64,000 bases of DNA from Lysobacter luteus. GTDB lineage: Bacteria; Pseudomonadota; Gammaproteobacteria; Xanthomonadales; Xanthomonadaceae. Shown here one piece after another: positions 63,256 through 64,000 of this stretch. The stretch is from NCBI RefSeq assembly GCF_907164845.1, contig NZ_OU015430.1, positions 672,001 to 736,000 of the forward strand, written 5' to 3'. Under the pieces are notes generated by a model. The model was not told the origin of the DNA. It did not search any database and saw nothing but the letters and a program-made list of their open reading frames with translations. Numbering within the stretch: position 1 is the stretch's first letter; the number at the start of each line of letters is the position of its first letter. The position numbers were made by a program, and so were the translations under genes.

Positions 63256-64000
63256 TTACAGGCGGTTGAACAGCGACAGGCCCTGGATGCGCACCGTCAC
63301 CTGCTGCGCGGCCTGCAGGGCGGTGAGCTGCATCGCGAAGCGGCTGGCCGCCTCGGCGTAGTCGGTGTCACGCAGGTCCGACAGCGTGCTTTCCAGTGCG
63401 AGTGCGGTGGCGCTGCGGCTCTCGGCGGCGTGGTCGAGCGTGGACAGACGTGCGCCGGTGTCCGCGCGTGCCGCCAGCAGGTGCTCCTGCGCGGTGGCCA
63501 GGTCGCCAAGTCCCGCGGTCAATAGGTTGGTGCGGCGTGCGTTGTCCGCGGGGCTGCCGTCGGGGGCTTCCAGTGCGTCGGCCAGGCCGTCGAGGGTGGC
63601 GAAGATGTCGCGTTCGCTGGCGCGCTCGACCGTGAAGCGGTCGCCGGCCACCGGCTCGCCGCGCAGTTCCATCTGCACGCCGCCGGCGGTGATGGTCTGG
63701 CCGCTCTGCCATTGGCCGGTGCCGATCTCGGCACCGCCTGCATCGAGCACGCGGTACTGGTCGCTTCCGGTGAATTCGACGGTGACGCCAGCGCCGTTCC
63801 AGCTGGCGTGGTCGGTCACGCTGGCCGAGGCCAGCAGCACCGTGCCGGTGTTGGATGCGCCGGCGCTGCCGCGCACGATGCCGTCACCAGTGGGCACGCG
63901 GAGGAACAGCGCGCTGCCCGGATCGGTGTCGGCGACCGCTAGGTCGGGTGCGACGTCGACGTCATTGCGGCCGGCGTCGCCGGCATAGGTCACGGTGCCG
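63256..64000 (-). CDS. flgL: Flagellar hook-associated protein 3 FlgL (5' part outside the window)
   Basis: Junction protein between hook and filament. About 248 C-terminal residues are visible and the frame runs off the right edge, so the start is missing; the full family length is about 300-400. The end has the flagellin-like C-terminal region: LESTLSDLRDTDYAEAASRFAMQLTALQAAQQVTVRIQGLSLFNRL, typical of FlgL. The preceding part (VTVEFTGSDQYRVLDAGGAEIGTG, ITAGGVQMELRGEPVAGDRFTVERA) is the exposed FlgL domain. It is followed by the fliC promoter with no clear terminator between. Confidence 0.92.
   Translation of the reverse strand, partial: GTVTYAGDAGRNDVDVAPDLAVADTDPGSALFLRVPTGDGIVRGSAGASNTGTVLLASASVTDHASWNGAGVTVEFTGSDQYRVLDAGGAEIGTGQWQSGQTITAGGVQMELRGEPVAGDRFTVERASERDIFATLDGLADALEAPDGSPADNARRTNLLTAGLGDLATAQEHLLAARADTGARLSTLDHAAESRSATALALESTLSDLRDTDYAEAASRFAMQLTALQAAQQVTVRIQGLSLFNRL

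Overview
The window is high-GC chromosomal DNA from a gammaproteobacterium of the Xanthomonadaceae/Lysobacteraceae type (Lysobacter, Luteimonas or Xanthomonas relatives). The evidence is the gene order rpoN-vemR-fleQ inside a flagellar locus, the pgk-pyk-fba group, and dispersed GTAGGAGCG-type palindromic repeats. The species cannot be named from the sequence.

Layout. Positions 1-725 hold no confident protein gene. They carry a minus-strand cobalamin riboswitch with its own promoter, whose target gene lies beyond the left edge, and then an unusual series of long hairpins. Positions 726-13864 are metabolic and transport genes, mostly on the plus strand: pgk, a GNAT acetyltransferase (minus), pyk, a secreted TonB-C-like protein, class I fba, cysK (minus), an RND efflux adaptor and pump, an alanine/glycine:cation symporter, and a SpoU/TrmH-type RNA methyltransferase. 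From 13880 to the right edge almost everything is on the minus strand and forms one flagellar and chemotaxis locus. Read in the direction of transcription (right to left) it runs: flgL (cut by the edge), fliC, fliD-fliS-fliT-like-PilZ, a NarL-type regulator, rpoN-vemR-fleQ, fliEFGHIJK, fliLMNOPQR-flhBA, flhF-flhG-fliA, cheY-cheZ-cheA, motC-motD-parC-parP, STAS-cheY-cheA-cheW, two tandem chemoreceptors, a GGDEF/EAL enzyme with cheR-cheD-cheB, a small receptor-like protein and a histidine kinase. One small plus-strand gene for a secreted TonB-C protein sits between cheW and the receptors.

Regulation can be read directly. Three sigma-54 type promoters (fliE, fliL, fliD) fit control by the RpoN and FleQ encoded here. 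Eight sequences match the sigma-28 (FliA) class with exact 11-bp spacing, ahead of fliC, fliD, both receptors, the GGDEF/EAL-cheRDB operon, the small receptor-like gene, motCD-parCP and STAS-cheYAW. Together these outline the usual cascade: RpoN/FleQ for basal body and export, then FliA for filament, stator and chemosensory genes.

The most unusual features are: two 23-24 bp stem-loops near the left edge whose 25-nt core is the same sequence in opposite orientation; two complete CheA kinases in adjacent operons, one with a STAS protein lacking the usual phosphorylatable residue; a shared C-terminal GSVELF tail on CheD and a small receptor-like protein; a FleQ lacking the LFRS c-di-GMP motif; and two free-standing secreted TonB C-terminal-domain proteins.
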